A DNA stretch of 64,000 nucleotides from BOG-1155 sp963717985 (GCA_963717985.1 CAVQYC010000005.1:434001-498000), one strand, 5' to 3'; positions 8,622 through 17,846 are shown, numbered from the stretch's first letter. Notes: generated by a model not told the origin, from the sequence alone. Program-made: numbers and translations.

Positions 8622-9095
8622 TTATTCGCACGTTTGGGAGGTCAAAGTCTTTCTTCCCGACCAGTAGCCCAGATGCTGCCCCTCACCCACGTCGAGCGAA
8701 CACTCAGCGAGCACTTCATATTCAAGCGTTTCGTAGAAGTTTCTTGATGGCAAAGAGACGCTCAATACGACTTCTGACAAGCCTTTTGCCTTTGCTCTGC
8801 TTTCCAGTTCGCTCATGATCGTTTTCCCATAGCCTTGGCCTTGGTCGTCCGGCTTGACAAAGACTCCCACTATCTCGTTCCCGACTAAGGCACCCGTCGC
8901 CACTATTGAGCCGCCTCTTGTGATAATCAATACTTCACCCGCCTGACTTCGCTCCGTGATTTTCTTTTCGGAATGGTACTCCTTAAAGAATTGAACTGCA
9001 CGCACGGGATACACACCCGAATAGGAGGCGTCGATGGTATCGCAAATCATGCGATGGAGTGCGCCTAAATCAGCGTCACCGAATGGACGGATCAT
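8622..9095 (-). CDS. GNAT-family N-acetyltransferase
   Basis: A 157-residue acetyltransferase with the GNAT acetyl-CoA binding motif A (VGVFVKPDDQGQGYGKTIM, about residues 76-94), in which Q-G-Q-G-Y-G forms the pyrophosphate loop. The C-terminal LSVSLPSRNFYETLEYEVLAE is typical of motif B. It should transfer an acetyl group to a small molecule or protein amine in the cytosol; the substrate is unknown. It converges on the double-TetR gene, leaving a 3-bp gap between the two stop codons, and looks monocistronic. Confidence 0.8.
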   Translation of the reverse strand: MIRPFGDADLGALHRMICDTIDASYSGVYPVRAVQFFKEYHSEKKITERSQAGEVLIITRGGSIVATGALVGNEIVGVFVKPDDQGQGYGKTIMSELESRAKAKGLSEVVLSVSLPSRNFYETLEYEVLAECSLDVGEGQHLGYWSGRKTLTSQTCE

Positions 9096-9329
9096 AATGT
9101 TTTCCTTTTCCCCTTACTCTTCTGCCTCATACCATATAATATACGGTCGGCCGTATTTCCCGGTGTTTTTGGTATCCTACCTGGGAACAACGTTATATAT
9201 TTCCATGACCCCATACGCACACTATATATCTTAGATTCTTGTTCCTATGCCTGATTTGAGGCCGGCCCCTGACAAGGGACAGGATGAGTTCCGACAACTT
9301 TCAATGTGTAACAATGAGAGATGTTTCCG

Positions 9330-10217
9330 CTATGCCAGCGACCTGTGGAGCCGCTGCATTTCGTCTATCTCCCGGTTTGCCTGGTCAAGGTCCCACACGA
9401 ACTTGACCACGTCTAAGCGTGCGAGTTGCGGGTACGTCTTTTTGAGCAGTTTGAATGCATCGGTCTCCGAAACGATCAGGCCGCTCATATCATTATCGAA
9501 ACCGTGCAGGGTGAGCCGTGCGAACATGTCCGCAAGCGATACGAAGGCGACTGCGACCCTGTATGGCTCAGATGCCCCGGAAGGGGCGTGATGGCAGCGC
9601 GCACACTCGATGAAGATGTCCGGCAGACTCCATTTTTCGAGGAGCAAGCCCCCCGCCACGTCGTGCGAGGCGCCCAGTATACGCCTTTCGGCTTCAAGCA
9701 CCGAGATGTTCTCTTTGCGCGTCAGGTCGAGGATCGCCGCATAGACCTCGTGACTGAGCCTGTCGAGAACGAGGCAGCCTACATCGTGGATCAGGCCGGC
9801 GATATAGAGCTGCTCGCCCCGGCCGGTTTCAAGTTTTCGCCAGACCTTTCTGGCGATGACGCCCGTCGCCACCGAGTGACGCCAGAACCGGTCGAGATCG
9901 ACCGTGACGGTCCGTGGCGGAGGAGTCAAGCCGCGCGCGGCTCCGTAGCACATGCACAGTGAAGCTATCTCGTTCGTCCCCAGCATGCCGATTGCCTGGT
10001 CGATCCCGGTAACCCTCGATGCAAGGCCATAGGCGGCCGAGTTCGCGATCTTTAGGATATTCGCGGCCATGGAGGGATCTCTCGATATGATCCTCGCTAT
10101 GGTTCCGAGGTCCACGTCGTCACTGGAAAGAACGCCAGCGAGCTCTGTTGCGGCAGGCGGCATGGGCGGTAGAAAGTCGATGACTTTCTCGATCTTTTTC
10201 CAGAGATCGTTAATCAT
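9330..10217 (-). CDS. HDOD-domain signalling protein
   Basis: A 295-residue HDOD protein. The N-terminal half has the family pattern LPPMPPAATEL, IISRDPSMAANILKIANSA and IGMLGTNEI. The HD-like core includes a preserved YIAGLIHDVG segment (His-Asp) and ARCHHAP. HDOD proteins are catalytically degenerate HD-phosphodiesterase relatives used in signal transduction, often in motility, biofilm or stress control. The start at 10217 is chosen over a GTG at 10226 because GAGGTG lies 6 nt upstream. It looks monocistronic. Its partner is not visible. Confidence 0.85.
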   Translation of the reverse strand: MINDLWKKIEKVIDFLPPMPPAATELAGVLSSDDVDLGTIARIISRDPSMAANILKIANSAAYGLASRVTGIDQAIGMLGTNEIASLCMCYGAARGLTPPPRTVTVDLDRFWRHSVATGVIARKVWRKLETGRGEQLYIAGLIHDVGCLVLDRLSHEVYAAILDLTRKENISVLEAERRILGASHDVAGGLLLEKWSLPDIFIECARCHHAPSGASEPYRVAVAFVSLADMFARLTLHGFDNDMSGLIVSETDAFKLLKKTYPQLARLDVVKFVWDLDQANREIDEMQRLHRSLA

Positions 10218-10746
10218 GGAGAGCACCTCGTATAATCTGGCAGGCGCGGAGCGCTCTTTTTAGCACGCATGGTCATTCGTATTATCGCCGGTCTGCGCAT
10301 ACTCTTTAGGAAGTCCTGCTCGTCCTTTCCTTTCTGTTAAACTCTCCCCTATTTTTGTCGGTCGGCCGGCCTCATGTCCTGAATCGTCATCCGGAAACAT
10401 ATGGGAGATTTTTGATGAGCAAAAATTCTTAAGCCGGAAAAACCGAGAGAAGCGTTGTCTTGGACAAGAGTTGATTTTCGATGTTTTTGTTATCATGCCG
10501 CTCAGGGGGAAAAATGGCAATCTCAAAATGCCCCACAAAATGGTCATTCCTCGTGAAGCCGGACCTTGCAGGAAAGGTGTGTTTGAGAGGTGAACGCTTC
10601 CGCCGTCGAGATGGGCGCCCCTTTGTGGTCCCCTGAACATAGTTGTTGTAATCTTGCGGCATTTCTCAGATAATGGAGGATAAGGAGATGGCAGTCGGAA
10701 AGACTGACACGCTCAACAACGTTGTTCCCGTCTCCCGGAAACTGAT
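10218..10746. other. 529-bp region without a recognised gene
   Basis: Short frames occur on the minus strand (10260-10662), but none has a ribosome-binding site or family features, and two overlap each other in different frames. It probably contains the promoter of the restriction-modification operon that starts at 10747. No RNA gene or repeat is recognised. Confidence 0.35.
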
Positions 10747-12267
10747 ATGATAACGAAACTTTTGCACACGCTTGATCATATTCGTAAATCCTTCAACGAT
10801 TCGACAAACAGGACCGGCCGCGCTCAAATCGGTCAGTTCCTCACACCCTCCGCAATAGCCCGGTTTATGTCGTCGATGTGTGAAACATTCCCCCAGGAGG
10901 TGAGAATCCTCGATCCCGGTGCAGGGGCAGGCGTCCTTTTCGCCGAGCTTGTTGACACTTTGATTTCGCGAGAGAACCGGCCTCTTTTTATTGAAGTCGT
11001 CGCCTACGAAACCGACAGCGCAATCCTCCCGTTCCTCAAAGAGACGGTAGACCGGTGTGAGACGCTTTGCACTTCGAAGGGGATCAGATTTAGGGGAATA
11101 ATCAGGCATGAGGATTTTGTTTCGGATGCTATCGCGGAAACAAGCGACTCTCTATTTGCCGTTCCAGGTACACGATTCACGCATATCATTCTTAACCCGC
11201 CCTACAAGAAGATCAATACCCAGACCGCCATGGGCAAGAGGCTCTACGCAGCGGGCCTTGAGGTCGCGAACCTTTATGCTGCCTTTTTATGGCTTTCCAC
11301 CCGTTTGTTGGAGGCAGGCGGAGAAATCGTAGCCATAACTCCCCGAAGCTTTTGTAATGGTCCTTATTTCAAAAAGTTCCGGGTTGCCTTCCTCAATATG
11401 GTTAGCCTCAGGCGTATCCATGTATTCGCATCCAGGAAGAAGGCCTTCGGTGATGATGACGTACTGCAGGAGAATATTATCTATCACGCCGTCCGGGGGC
11501 CTCGGAAGGCAAAGTCCGTCATAATTTCCACGTCCGACGGCCTTGATTTCGACAAGGGGCGTACGCTATCCGTCCCGTATAGCCGGGTTGTTCATCCGGG
11601 CGATCCGGATATGTTTATTCATCTCGGCCTTGATGCAGCCGATCTGAACCTCGTGGAACGAATGAAGTGCTTTACGTCATCTCTCGGTAAGCTGGGGCTG
11701 AGCGTCTCCACCGGACGTGTCGTCGATTTCAGGGCACGGGAGCACCTGAGAGAATCACGTGAGCAAGGGACCGTTCCGTTGATCTATCCGTATCATTTCC
11801 ACTACGGCTTCATCAACTGGCCGATGGAATCAGGGAAAAAACCGGGTGCCATCGTGTCGTCGGCGGAGACGTCCGATCTTCTTATCGAGGCGGGATTCTA
11901 TGTGCTCACGAAAAGGTTCTCGTCGAAGGAACAGCAGAGACGGGTCATGGCGGCCATCTATGATCCCGCAAGGATCGATGCACGCCTCGTAGGCTTCGAA
12001 AACCACCTCAACTACTTCCATAACCAGGGCAAAGGGCTATCGGCCGATCTGGCGAAAGGGCTCGCGCTCTACCTCAATTCGACCCTTGCCGACCAGTATT
12101 TCCGGCTATTTAGCGGACACACCCAGGTTAATGCCACCGATCTCAGGCGGATGCCATATCCCAGTTATCAACAGCTCTTGCGACTTGGCGGCCATGTAAA
12201 GGAGACCATGCCTGATCAGGAGATCATCGACGCGATAGTGGAAAAAGAGTGTGAAAACCGTGATTAA
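10747..12267 (+). CDS. type II N6-adenine DNA methyltransferase (PstI/BsuBI type)
   Basis: A 506-residue adenine methyltransferase. An N-terminal GRAQIGQFLTPSAIARFM leads into SAM-binding motif I (ILDPGAGAGVLF, about residues 56-67). Catalytic motif IV is LNPPYKK at about residue 149. The C-terminal third holds the target-recognition part. It methylates adenine in the recognition site and protects host DNA from the partner nuclease encoded immediately downstream, which it overlaps by 17 nt. The downstream nuclease type suggests CTGCAG recognition, which is inference from family. Confidence 0.85.
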   Translation: MITKLLHTLDHIRKSFNDSTNRTGRAQIGQFLTPSAIARFMSSMCETFPQEVRILDPGAGAGVLFAELVDTLISRENRPLFIEVVAYETDSAILPFLKETVDRCETLCTSKGIRFRGIIRHEDFVSDAIAETSDSLFAVPGTRFTHIILNPPYKKINTQTAMGKRLYAAGLEVANLYAAFLWLSTRLLEAGGEIVAITPRSFCNGPYFKKFRVAFLNMVSLRRIHVFASRKKAFGDDDVLQENIIYHAVRGPRKAKSVIISTSDGLDFDKGRTLSVPYSRVVHPGDPDMFIHLGLDAADLNLVERMKCFTSSLGKLGLSVSTGRVVDFRAREHLRESREQGTVPLIYPYHFHYGFINWPMESGKKPGAIVSSAETSDLLIEAGFYVLTKRFSSKEQQRRVMAAIYDPARIDARLVGFENHLNYFHNQGKGLSADLAKGLALYLNSTLADQYFRLFSGHTQVNATDLRRMPYPSYQQLLRLGGHVKETMPDQEIIDAIVEKECENRD

Positions 12268-13228
12268 GAAAGCGAATGGTGAGAAAGGGGAACAAAAGAT
12301 AGGGGAGGCCCTTGCACTACTGAACGATTTGGGTTTGCCTCGGCAGCAGCAGAACGAACGTTCGGCCTTGACGCTTCTGTCGCTGCTTGGCCTAAAACCG
12401 GACGCTGCCTGGGAAAACGCATCCGATCCACTTATGGGCATTACGCCCATGATGGATTTCTTTTCCGAACACTACGACAAAAAATACGCACCAAACACGC
12501 GGGAGACAGTCCGCCGCCAAACCGTCCATCAATTTCTACAGGCTGCTTTGATCGTGGCGAATCCCGACAAACCCTCCAGACCGACCAACAGCCCAAAAGC
12601 GGTCTACCAGATCGAGCCGTCCGCACTGAAGCTCCTCCGTGATTTCGGTAAGCCGGGATGGAAGAAGGACTTGCAAAAGTATCTTCGGACCCTGAAGACA
12701 TTGAAGAAGCTCTATGCGCGCGAAAGAGATATGAGGCGGCTGCCTGTCCAACTGGCAAATGGGCAGGAATTAAGGCTTTCGCCCGGCGGTCAGAATGTTT
12801 TGGTCAAGAAAATCCTTGATGATTTTTGTCCTTTGTTTACGCCCGGGGGCCGCATCGTATACGTGGGAGATACCCAAGCAAAGTGGGCCTATTTCGATTC
12901 AAAGGCCCTGACGGTATTGGGTCTTGAAATAGAAGAACACGGTAAAATGCCCGATGTTGTGGTCCATCATACAGAAAAGAACTGGCTGGTCCTCATCGAA
13001 GCCGTGACCAGCCATGGACCCGTAAATCCGAAGCGCAGGCGGGAGTTGAAGGAGCTGTTTTCGAAGTCGACCGCCGGTTTGGTCTTTGTGACGGCATTTC
13101 TCGATCGAAGGGCCATGCTTAAATACCTGAATGATATTTCCTGGGAAACGGAGGTATGGGTTGCCGATTCTCCGACGCACCTCATCCACTTTAACGGCGA
13201 ACGTTTCCTGGGACCTTATGAAGAATAG
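12251..13228 (+). CDS. type II restriction endonuclease, BsuBI/PstI family
   Basis: A 325-residue protein whose C-terminal half carries the BsuBI/PstI signature: VVVHHTEKNWLVLIEAVTSH, GPVNPKRRRELKELF and LVFVTAFLDRRAMLKYL. The N-terminal half is a helical domain. The E-A-V plus upstream acidic residues fit a PD-(D/E)XK-type catalytic centre. Prototype members cut CTGCA^G; the exact site here needs experiment. The start is a GTG at 12251 inside the end of the methyltransferase gene (a GTG at 12260 is also possible). The tight overlap indicates coupled expression. Confidence 0.85.
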   Translation: MKTVIKKANGEKGEQKIGEALALLNDLGLPRQQQNERSALTLLSLLGLKPDAAWENASDPLMGITPMMDFFSEHYDKKYAPNTRETVRRQTVHQFLQAALIVANPDKPSRPTNSPKAVYQIEPSALKLLRDFGKPGWKKDLQKYLRTLKTLKKLYARERDMRRLPVQLANGQELRLSPGGQNVLVKKILDDFCPLFTPGGRIVYVGDTQAKWAYFDSKALTVLGLEIEEHGKMPDVVVHHTEKNWLVLIEAVTSHGPVNPKRRRELKELFSKSTAGLVFVTAFLDRRAMLKYLNDISWETEVWVADSPTHLIHFNGERFLGPYEE

Positions 13229-13410
13229 GGTAATAATAGGGTCAAACGATTTCTCGAATTTGCGAGGTCTGGTCGGGGTAATGGAAAGGATGAAGATTTG
13301 GCCCAAGGCCCCCTTGGAGAAAGGACTTGCGTATGCACCCCAGAGGGAAGACTCAGTCTATCGGGCGAAAGCAACCTGAGCTATCCGAAAGCATGGGAGG
13401 AACGTAACGT

Positions 13411-14265
13411 ATGCCCCTTTTAAAACTTTGGCAACTTTTTGCTGCCGTGGCTGTTTGGCTTTGCGCCTTCGGCATAGTGGGTACCAGTACCGTAGCACTG
13501 GCTGCAAGGAATTCGCCAGAAACGAAAGGGCATCCATTGGCCAACGTTGTATTTGATCCAGCTTGGACGCGAGTACCGAGGGCGTTCACAGGTAGCGACA
13601 TCCGGGCGGTCTACAGTGAGCTTTTTCAAAGATTTTCCCCACGCGAAGAGTTTGAAACCTCAGCGGATTATGAGACCCGGCTTGCATTACAGAAGGCCGC
13701 CGTGCTCACTTATCGGTTTGCCTTTAAGCCTGTCCACGCTGAGAACAGGTATGTAGCGGACGAGGGAAAGCTCTATGTTACTGTCAAGGGGCGGCAGGAC
13801 TCGATAGGCCGCTATGATTGGTTCACGGTAGTGAGAGAAGTGAAACAACTCCCATCATTCGCGGCGCAAAACGCTTTCGGCGCTACGGTCCGCGCTAAGC
13901 GGATACGTGAGTCCGTGTACGATGCTGTGCTTTCCAATATTGTATTGTTCTCTGAAAAGGCCCGAGAGAAAGGGCAGGACATTGGCTACGGCGGCTGTGA
14001 GATCACGCTTGGCATACGCTGCACCTCGTCCGAGGCGAAGGCGATCAAGGACCGGCTAAATGTCCTTTTCGTTGTGGGTCTGGCGGAGCCGTATCATGGG
14101 GTGGATTCATGGGAGGGCGGGCCGAGTCTGGATATGCCCGTACGAATTGAGCTGTCTTCAAGAGCGGTCTATACAACCGTCTTGGAAATCTGGGTGTACG
14201 ACTCGGCCACAGGCGCTGTGTTGTTGAAAGTTATGCAGATAGGTGACTCAAGTGAAAACTCATAG
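13411..14265 (+). CDS. exported protein of unknown function
   Basis: A 284-residue protein with a clear signal peptide (hydrophobic residues 8-31, cleavage near TVALAA). The mature part starts with a segment rich in aromatic residues (FDPAWTRVPRAFTGSDIRAV), then an EFETSADYETRLALQK segment that recalls proteins following a processing or lipid-scaffold domain. No catalytic family is recognised. GGAGG lies about 9 nt before the ATG. It sits after the restriction-modification pair with a 180-bp gap and before another unknown protein. The base composition does not differ obviously from its neighbours. Confidence 0.6.
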   Translation: MPLLKLWQLFAAVAVWLCAFGIVGTSTVALAARNSPETKGHPLANVVFDPAWTRVPRAFTGSDIRAVYSELFQRFSPREEFETSADYETRLALQKAAVLTYRFAFKPVHAENRYVADEGKLYVTVKGRQDSIGRYDWFTVVREVKQLPSFAAQNAFGATVRAKRIRESVYDAVLSNIVLFSEKAREKGQDIGYGGCEITLGIRCTSSEAKAIKDRLNVLFVVGLAEPYHGVDSWEGGPSLDMPVRIELSSRAVYTTVLEIWVYDSATGAVLLKVMQIGDSSENS

Positions 14266-14340
14266 CGGAACTATTTGTACAACTTCGGTTTGGGATTTTA
14301 CAGGCAGTTTCCTATAGACTTGAGTTAGGGCTCATACTCA

Positions 14341-14823
14341 ATGACATTTTTGGGAACTCTGATCACCGGCATAGTCATAGCGGTCGTTTCGTCATTCGTT
14401 TCGGCGCGCGTTACGGTGCACTATGCCCTGAAGCGATTTCACTCAGAGAAGTGGTGGGAGCGAAAGGCCGAGGCATATGGGGCCATCCTTGAGGCTTTGC
14501 ATCACGTAAGAAACCACGCCGACACCAATATAGCATTTCTGGAGCGTGGGAAGGAACTGCCTGAAGCCGGAGAAGAAGAACTAACACAGAAGCTTGAAGA
14601 CGCCATGGCCGAGCTACGTAAGCGGTATGATATTGGCAACTTCGTCATCTCAACCGAAGCTGTAGCTGCAATGAACACGCTAATGAAGGGACTCGATGCG
14701 GCGGTTCAGGACGCAGGGGGAACTTGGGGTACACACTTGGTGCTCAAGCGTGCCGCCGTAGACAAGTGCCTTGCTTCAATGCGTAAACTTGCCAGAATAG
14801 ATCTTCAACTCAATCAAGAGTAA
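14341..14823 (+). CDS. small membrane-anchored protein of unknown function
   Basis: A 160-residue protein with one N-terminal membrane helix (about residues 3-24), then HSEKWWERKAEAYGAILEAL, a pattern seen in many short uncharacterised bacterial proteins that carry a helical cytoplasmic domain. The rest is mostly helical with a Glu-rich stretch (EAGEEELTQKLEDAMAEL). No enzyme motif is seen. The ribosome-binding site is weak. Proximity to the restriction-modification genes makes an accessory or defence-island origin possible, but nothing proves it. Confidence 0.55.
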   Translation: MTFLGTLITGIVIAVVSSFVSARVTVHYALKRFHSEKWWERKAEAYGAILEALHHVRNHADTNIAFLERGKELPEAGEEELTQKLEDAMAELRKRYDIGNFVISTEAVAAMNTLMKGLDAAVQDAGGTWGTHLVLKRAAVDKCLASMRKLARIDLQLNQE

Positions 14824-14990
14824 AACCCGCCGCCAGTGCCTTAGCGCCACAACCTTTCAAACCTAGCTGGATTGGTGGCCATGTATCTTCACCGTGTGCC
14901 CAATGTTCCGGTGTCAAAGGTAGTCTTGAACGAGCCGCGTACCACGAGCGAATGTCAACACTTGCAGATGCGTAAGCAACGCCTTTTCCC

Positions 14991-15116
14991 CGGCCGGAGG
15001 AAATTTTGATGCAAGGTGCCGAAATCTTGGGGTCGCCGCCCGGAGGCGTACTCTTTCGTACGTCGAGGACGCGCGACCCCAAGATACAGGTGCATGGCGC
15101 GAAATTTACCCGGCCG
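14991..15116. repeat. palindromic repeat element (two head-to-head units)
   Basis: This lies in the 298-bp space downstream of the convergent genes ending at 14823 and 15122. A 13-bp perfect inverted repeat ATCTTGGGGTCGC (15024-15036) / GCGACCCCAAGAT (15073-15085) is nested in a longer imperfect one whose outer parts share CGGCCGG and AAATTT (14991-15036 versus 15073-15116). A related unit occurs at 30226-30267. It behaves like a REP-type dispersed element and may also act as a bidirectional terminator. Confidence 0.6.
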
Positions 15117-15121
15117 CTTTG

Positions 15122-16450
15122 TCACCTCCGGCCGGTGGCCGTCGCCACCGTCTCTATAAACGCATCAATCCTATTCCTCGTGTCCGCCTCATTGTACGAG
15201 CTGATGTCGACGATATCGCCTTCCATGATGAAGACGGGGATGTCGCGATATACCTTCTTGAGCAACTGGGTGTAGAGCAGGATGCCCGCATGCCAGGAGC
15301 GGCAGGAGAAGGCGGAATGGAAGACGACGCCGTCGCACTTGTACTCTTCGATATACTCGATCAGGCGCTCCACCTCCGGCATGGAGCCGGGGCGCTGCCG
15401 CGCCTTGTCGTACCAGTGGGTCCAGGGGCGCATCCATCTCCAGGCGATGTGTTCCAGTGGGTCGTTCGTCTTCGGGATGTCGAGCCGGTAGACCGCTTCG
15501 CCGCAGCGATACGTGGTCTCCGCGGGGAATACGGCGCCCTTGCTGTTGAAATACTGAAAATCACCGAGGGCGAACCAGGAGGGCAGGCCGGCGCCCCAGA
15601 GGAGCCTGTATTTTTCATTCTCGGCCACGCCCTGCCCCGCTGCGATCTTCTGTTTTAGCTCGTCGTTCAGGTCCTTGTAAAAGTCGTAGCATTCCTGCGT
15701 GCCGACCATGAACGAGATGGGGACCATCGTATTCATCGCGTCCCCCGTATCCATGGGGCAGGGCACCGTTTTCCTCAGCTCGTAGGTCTCGACGAAGAGG
15801 TTCCACGTGCGGTCCGTCAGGTCGACTACTTCGGCAAGCCTGTCCCAGTCCATTTTCTTGCCCGTCACTTTCTCGCAAAAGCTGACGCAGGCGCGAAGTT
15901 GCTCGGTGTTGTACTTGACGTAGAATGCTTCCTGTTCCTTGTGGTCTATAGTGGGGTCCCACGGGGGGTAGTACATGCCCCCGACAAAGACGGGCACGTC
16001 CCGGAGGTAGTGCTGCGTGGCCTGGGGCCACTTGAACCTCGGGTCGCAGAGCTGCTGGGCGCTGCCGAGGATCATGTCGGGCCTGCCTATCCCGCCCCAG
16101 GGGGGCTTGGGCGGCATCTCACCACCCAGTTCCTCGCGCCACATGTCAAAGCCCAGGCTGCAGGTGGCGTAAGTACAGAGCGAGCGGGAAAAGTTATCCG
16201 CTTCCGCTTTCTGGAGGAATCTTTCGGCGTCGCGCTTTGCAGAGCATATGCCGGAGAAGCTCTCACCCCAGGCGGGTACGATGTCCATCGCCCTCATGAT
16301 GTCGTCCACTGCGCAGACAATGAAGGAATAGGCCACTTTCTTTCCTTCTTCCCTGGCCTTTACCGTGGCGACTAGGTTGTCGCGTGCCATCTTCGGTATT
16401 TTGGCCGCCGCCTGAGTTGCGAGCGCCCTTGGTTTTTTCTCGTCAGCCAT
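15122..16450 (-). CDS. benzoyl-CoA reductase BcrB-like / 2-hydroxyacyl-CoA dehydratase subunit
   Basis: A 442-residue member of the HgdB/BcrB family, matching the usual length of BcrB (about 440). Family features are a Cys-rich N-terminal half (SFSGICSAKRDAERFL, SLCTYATCSLGFD), a mid-region LGSAQQLCDPRFKWPQ, and a C-terminal substrate/cluster domain ending IMEGDIVDISSYNEADTRNR. Such subunits carry a [4Fe-4S] cluster and pair with a BcrC-like partner to perform low-potential ring reduction or dehydration of CoA esters. GGAGGTGA precedes the ATG. The partner is encoded 19 nt upstream. No BcrA/BcrD-type ATPase activator is in the window, so the reaction cannot be fixed. Confidence 0.78.
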   Translation of the reverse strand: MADEKKPRALATQAAAKIPKMARDNLVATVKAREEGKKVAYSFIVCAVDDIMRAMDIVPAWGESFSGICSAKRDAERFLQKAEADNFSRSLCTYATCSLGFDMWREELGGEMPPKPPWGGIGRPDMILGSAQQLCDPRFKWPQATQHYLRDVPVFVGGMYYPPWDPTIDHKEQEAFYVKYNTEQLRACVSFCEKVTGKKMDWDRLAEVVDLTDRTWNLFVETYELRKTVPCPMDTGDAMNTMVPISFMVGTQECYDFYKDLNDELKQKIAAGQGVAENEKYRLLWGAGLPSWFALGDFQYFNSKGAVFPAETTYRCGEAVYRLDIPKTNDPLEHIAWRWMRPWTHWYDKARQRPGSMPEVERLIEYIEEYKCDGVVFHSAFSCRSWHAGILLYTQLLKKVYRDIPVFIMEGDIVDISSYNEADTRNRIDAFIETVATATGRR

Positions 16451-16469
16451 TTCTCACCTCCATCACTGT

Positions 16470-17627
16470 TTACGCGATCATTTCGAGGAATGCCTCGACC
16501 CTGGTCTTCACCCGGCCTCGGGTGGAGGTAGAGTATTCGTCCTCCAGGTAGAGCACGGGCGCACCTGCCGATTCGATGAAGCCCTTTATCGACGGGACTT
16601 CAAAACCGTAGGGGTCGCAATACTTGTAGACGAAGAGAATGACCGCATTTACGTTGAATTCTTTTATATCACCTTTCAGATGACCGAACCGTGCTTCGAG
16701 GTTTTCCTCGTAGGTGTTGCCCTCGGAAACGAAGGTCGTCGGCAATTTTATCTTCCGCAGGTAACGTTCGGCAATGCCTGTGAGCGGATCCGGCGTGGCA
16801 TCGACGTCGGTCCTGTATATCTTGCCGCCGATGGAGAGATCGTCCACCACGAGCCGGCTGCCGGCGGCCTCGATGAGCTCCGGGATGGCCACGTCATCGA
16901 TCTGGTCGCCGATCAGCATGAGCCGGCTGCCCCCGTTTCCTGACGGTGCCGGCCTCTGTTTTACCTCTTCCGTGACGCTCTTGATGAGGCTGGTCGATTC
17001 GTCCACGGGCAGGCTCATCGCAGCCACCAGGACTTTCATCATCTCACTGCCTGAGACGAGCGGAGGGTTGGCCTTCCTCAGATCGTAGAGCGCTCTCATG
17101 GCGCGCCTGTTCTCGTTGTGCGCCGCTACCGCGGAAGCGAGGGCCGCGGCCGTGATCTCACGTCCTGTAAATTTCTCCAGGCTTTTGATGAAGACGCCGA
17201 GCACCGACTTGAAGAACTCTACGGAAGAGTTGTCGGTCAGGTGGGGGACGTTCAGAAAGTGAAAGTAGGGCAGCCCGAGGTTGTACCTCCATTCGTTGTT
17301 TGTCCTGTCCGTGCTGTCACACTGGTGGGGCATTACCATGCCGTCGAGGTAGTCGAACTTTCCCTTCAGGGCCGCATCGAAGACGTTGCGGATAAAAGGA
17401 CAGACGATCGTCTCCATGTAGGCGTCGGCCTTCGTGACAGGCTCCGAAACGCTCCCCTTCAGCCGAAGAGGCACGACGCCCGCAGCCGTCAGGATCTCGA
17501 CGGGCCCCAGGGCGGTGAGATAGCCGATAATTTTCCTGCCCGCAGCCTTTAACTCCCTTGCCCTTGATCCATACTCCGTATAATACTTTTCCGCCAATGC
17601 CAATCCATCCATCCGTTGCTGTTCCAT
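16470..17627 (-). CDS. benzoyl-CoA reductase BcrC-like / 2-hydroxyacyl-CoA dehydratase subunit
   Basis: A 385-residue protein with BcrC/HgdC features: CPFIRNVFDAALKGKFDYLD, MPHQCDSTDRTNNEW, and a C-terminal VYKYCDPYGFEVPSIKGF and EDEYSTSTRGRVKTRVEAFL. The length is that of BcrC (about 385). Conserved cysteines in these three places are probable cluster ligands. The start at 17627 is preferred (AGAGG 7 nt upstream); ATGs at 17633 and 17642 are alternatives. It is first in a two-gene operon with the BcrB-like gene. It may act on an aromatic or 2-hydroxyacyl-CoA ester, and needs an activating ATPase encoded elsewhere. Confidence 0.78.
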   Translation of the reverse strand: MEQQRMDGLALAEKYYTEYGSRARELKAAGRKIIGYLTALGPVEILTAAGVVPLRLKGSVSEPVTKADAYMETIVCPFIRNVFDAALKGKFDYLDGMVMPHQCDSTDRTNNEWRYNLGLPYFHFLNVPHLTDNSSVEFFKSVLGVFIKSLEKFTGREITAAALASAVAAHNENRRAMRALYDLRKANPPLVSGSEMMKVLVAAMSLPVDESTSLIKSVTEEVKQRPAPSGNGGSRLMLIGDQIDDVAIPELIEAAGSRLVVDDLSIGGKIYRTDVDATPDPLTGIAERYLRKIKLPTTFVSEGNTYEENLEARFGHLKGDIKEFNVNAVILFVYKYCDPYGFEVPSIKGFIESAGAPVLYLEDEYSTSTRGRVKTRVEAFLEMIA

Positions 17628-17734
17628 AGTCATTCCTCTCATCCGTCCCGCGCTTCTTTATGTCCCCGCCGGGACTCGGTAGTATCGTAACAGGTGCGCC
17701 TATCGCGATGATCCTTACATATATGTCGCCAACA

Positions 17735-17759
17735 AATGTATACATTAAATGTGTACATT
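17735..17759 (-). promoter_or_regulatory. double palindromic operator upstream of the bcrC-like gene
   Basis: AATGTATACATT (17735-17746) is a perfect 12-bp palindrome. It is followed 13 bp on (one site per 1.2 helical turns) by AATGTGTACATT (17748-17759), palindromic except for one base pair. A further partial half-site, TTATACA, follows. This looks like a paired binding site for a GntR- or TetR-type dimeric regulator about 110 bp upstream of the operon. Confidence 0.5.
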
Positions 17760-17846
17760 ATACAAGATTTTTTTGTTATAGATTTAAACGCTAGCGGCAG
17801 AAGCCCAGGAACAGGCCGAATTTCGGGAGTTTTCAAGACCGACCGG

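Noticed and set aside
9141..9156. Inverted repeat ATACGG..CCGTAT upstream of the GNAT gene
   Set aside because: Six-bp arms are too short to claim an operator or terminator without comparison.
10260..10662. Two overlapping small frames upstream of the methyltransferase gene
   Set aside because: Different frames, no ribosome-binding site, no recognisable domain, biased composition.
13229..13410. Possible c-di-GMP-type (GEMM) riboswitch before the exported protein gene
   Set aside because: Checked because such riboswitches are common in related bacteria; the conserved core blocks and tetraloop/receptor parts are not present.
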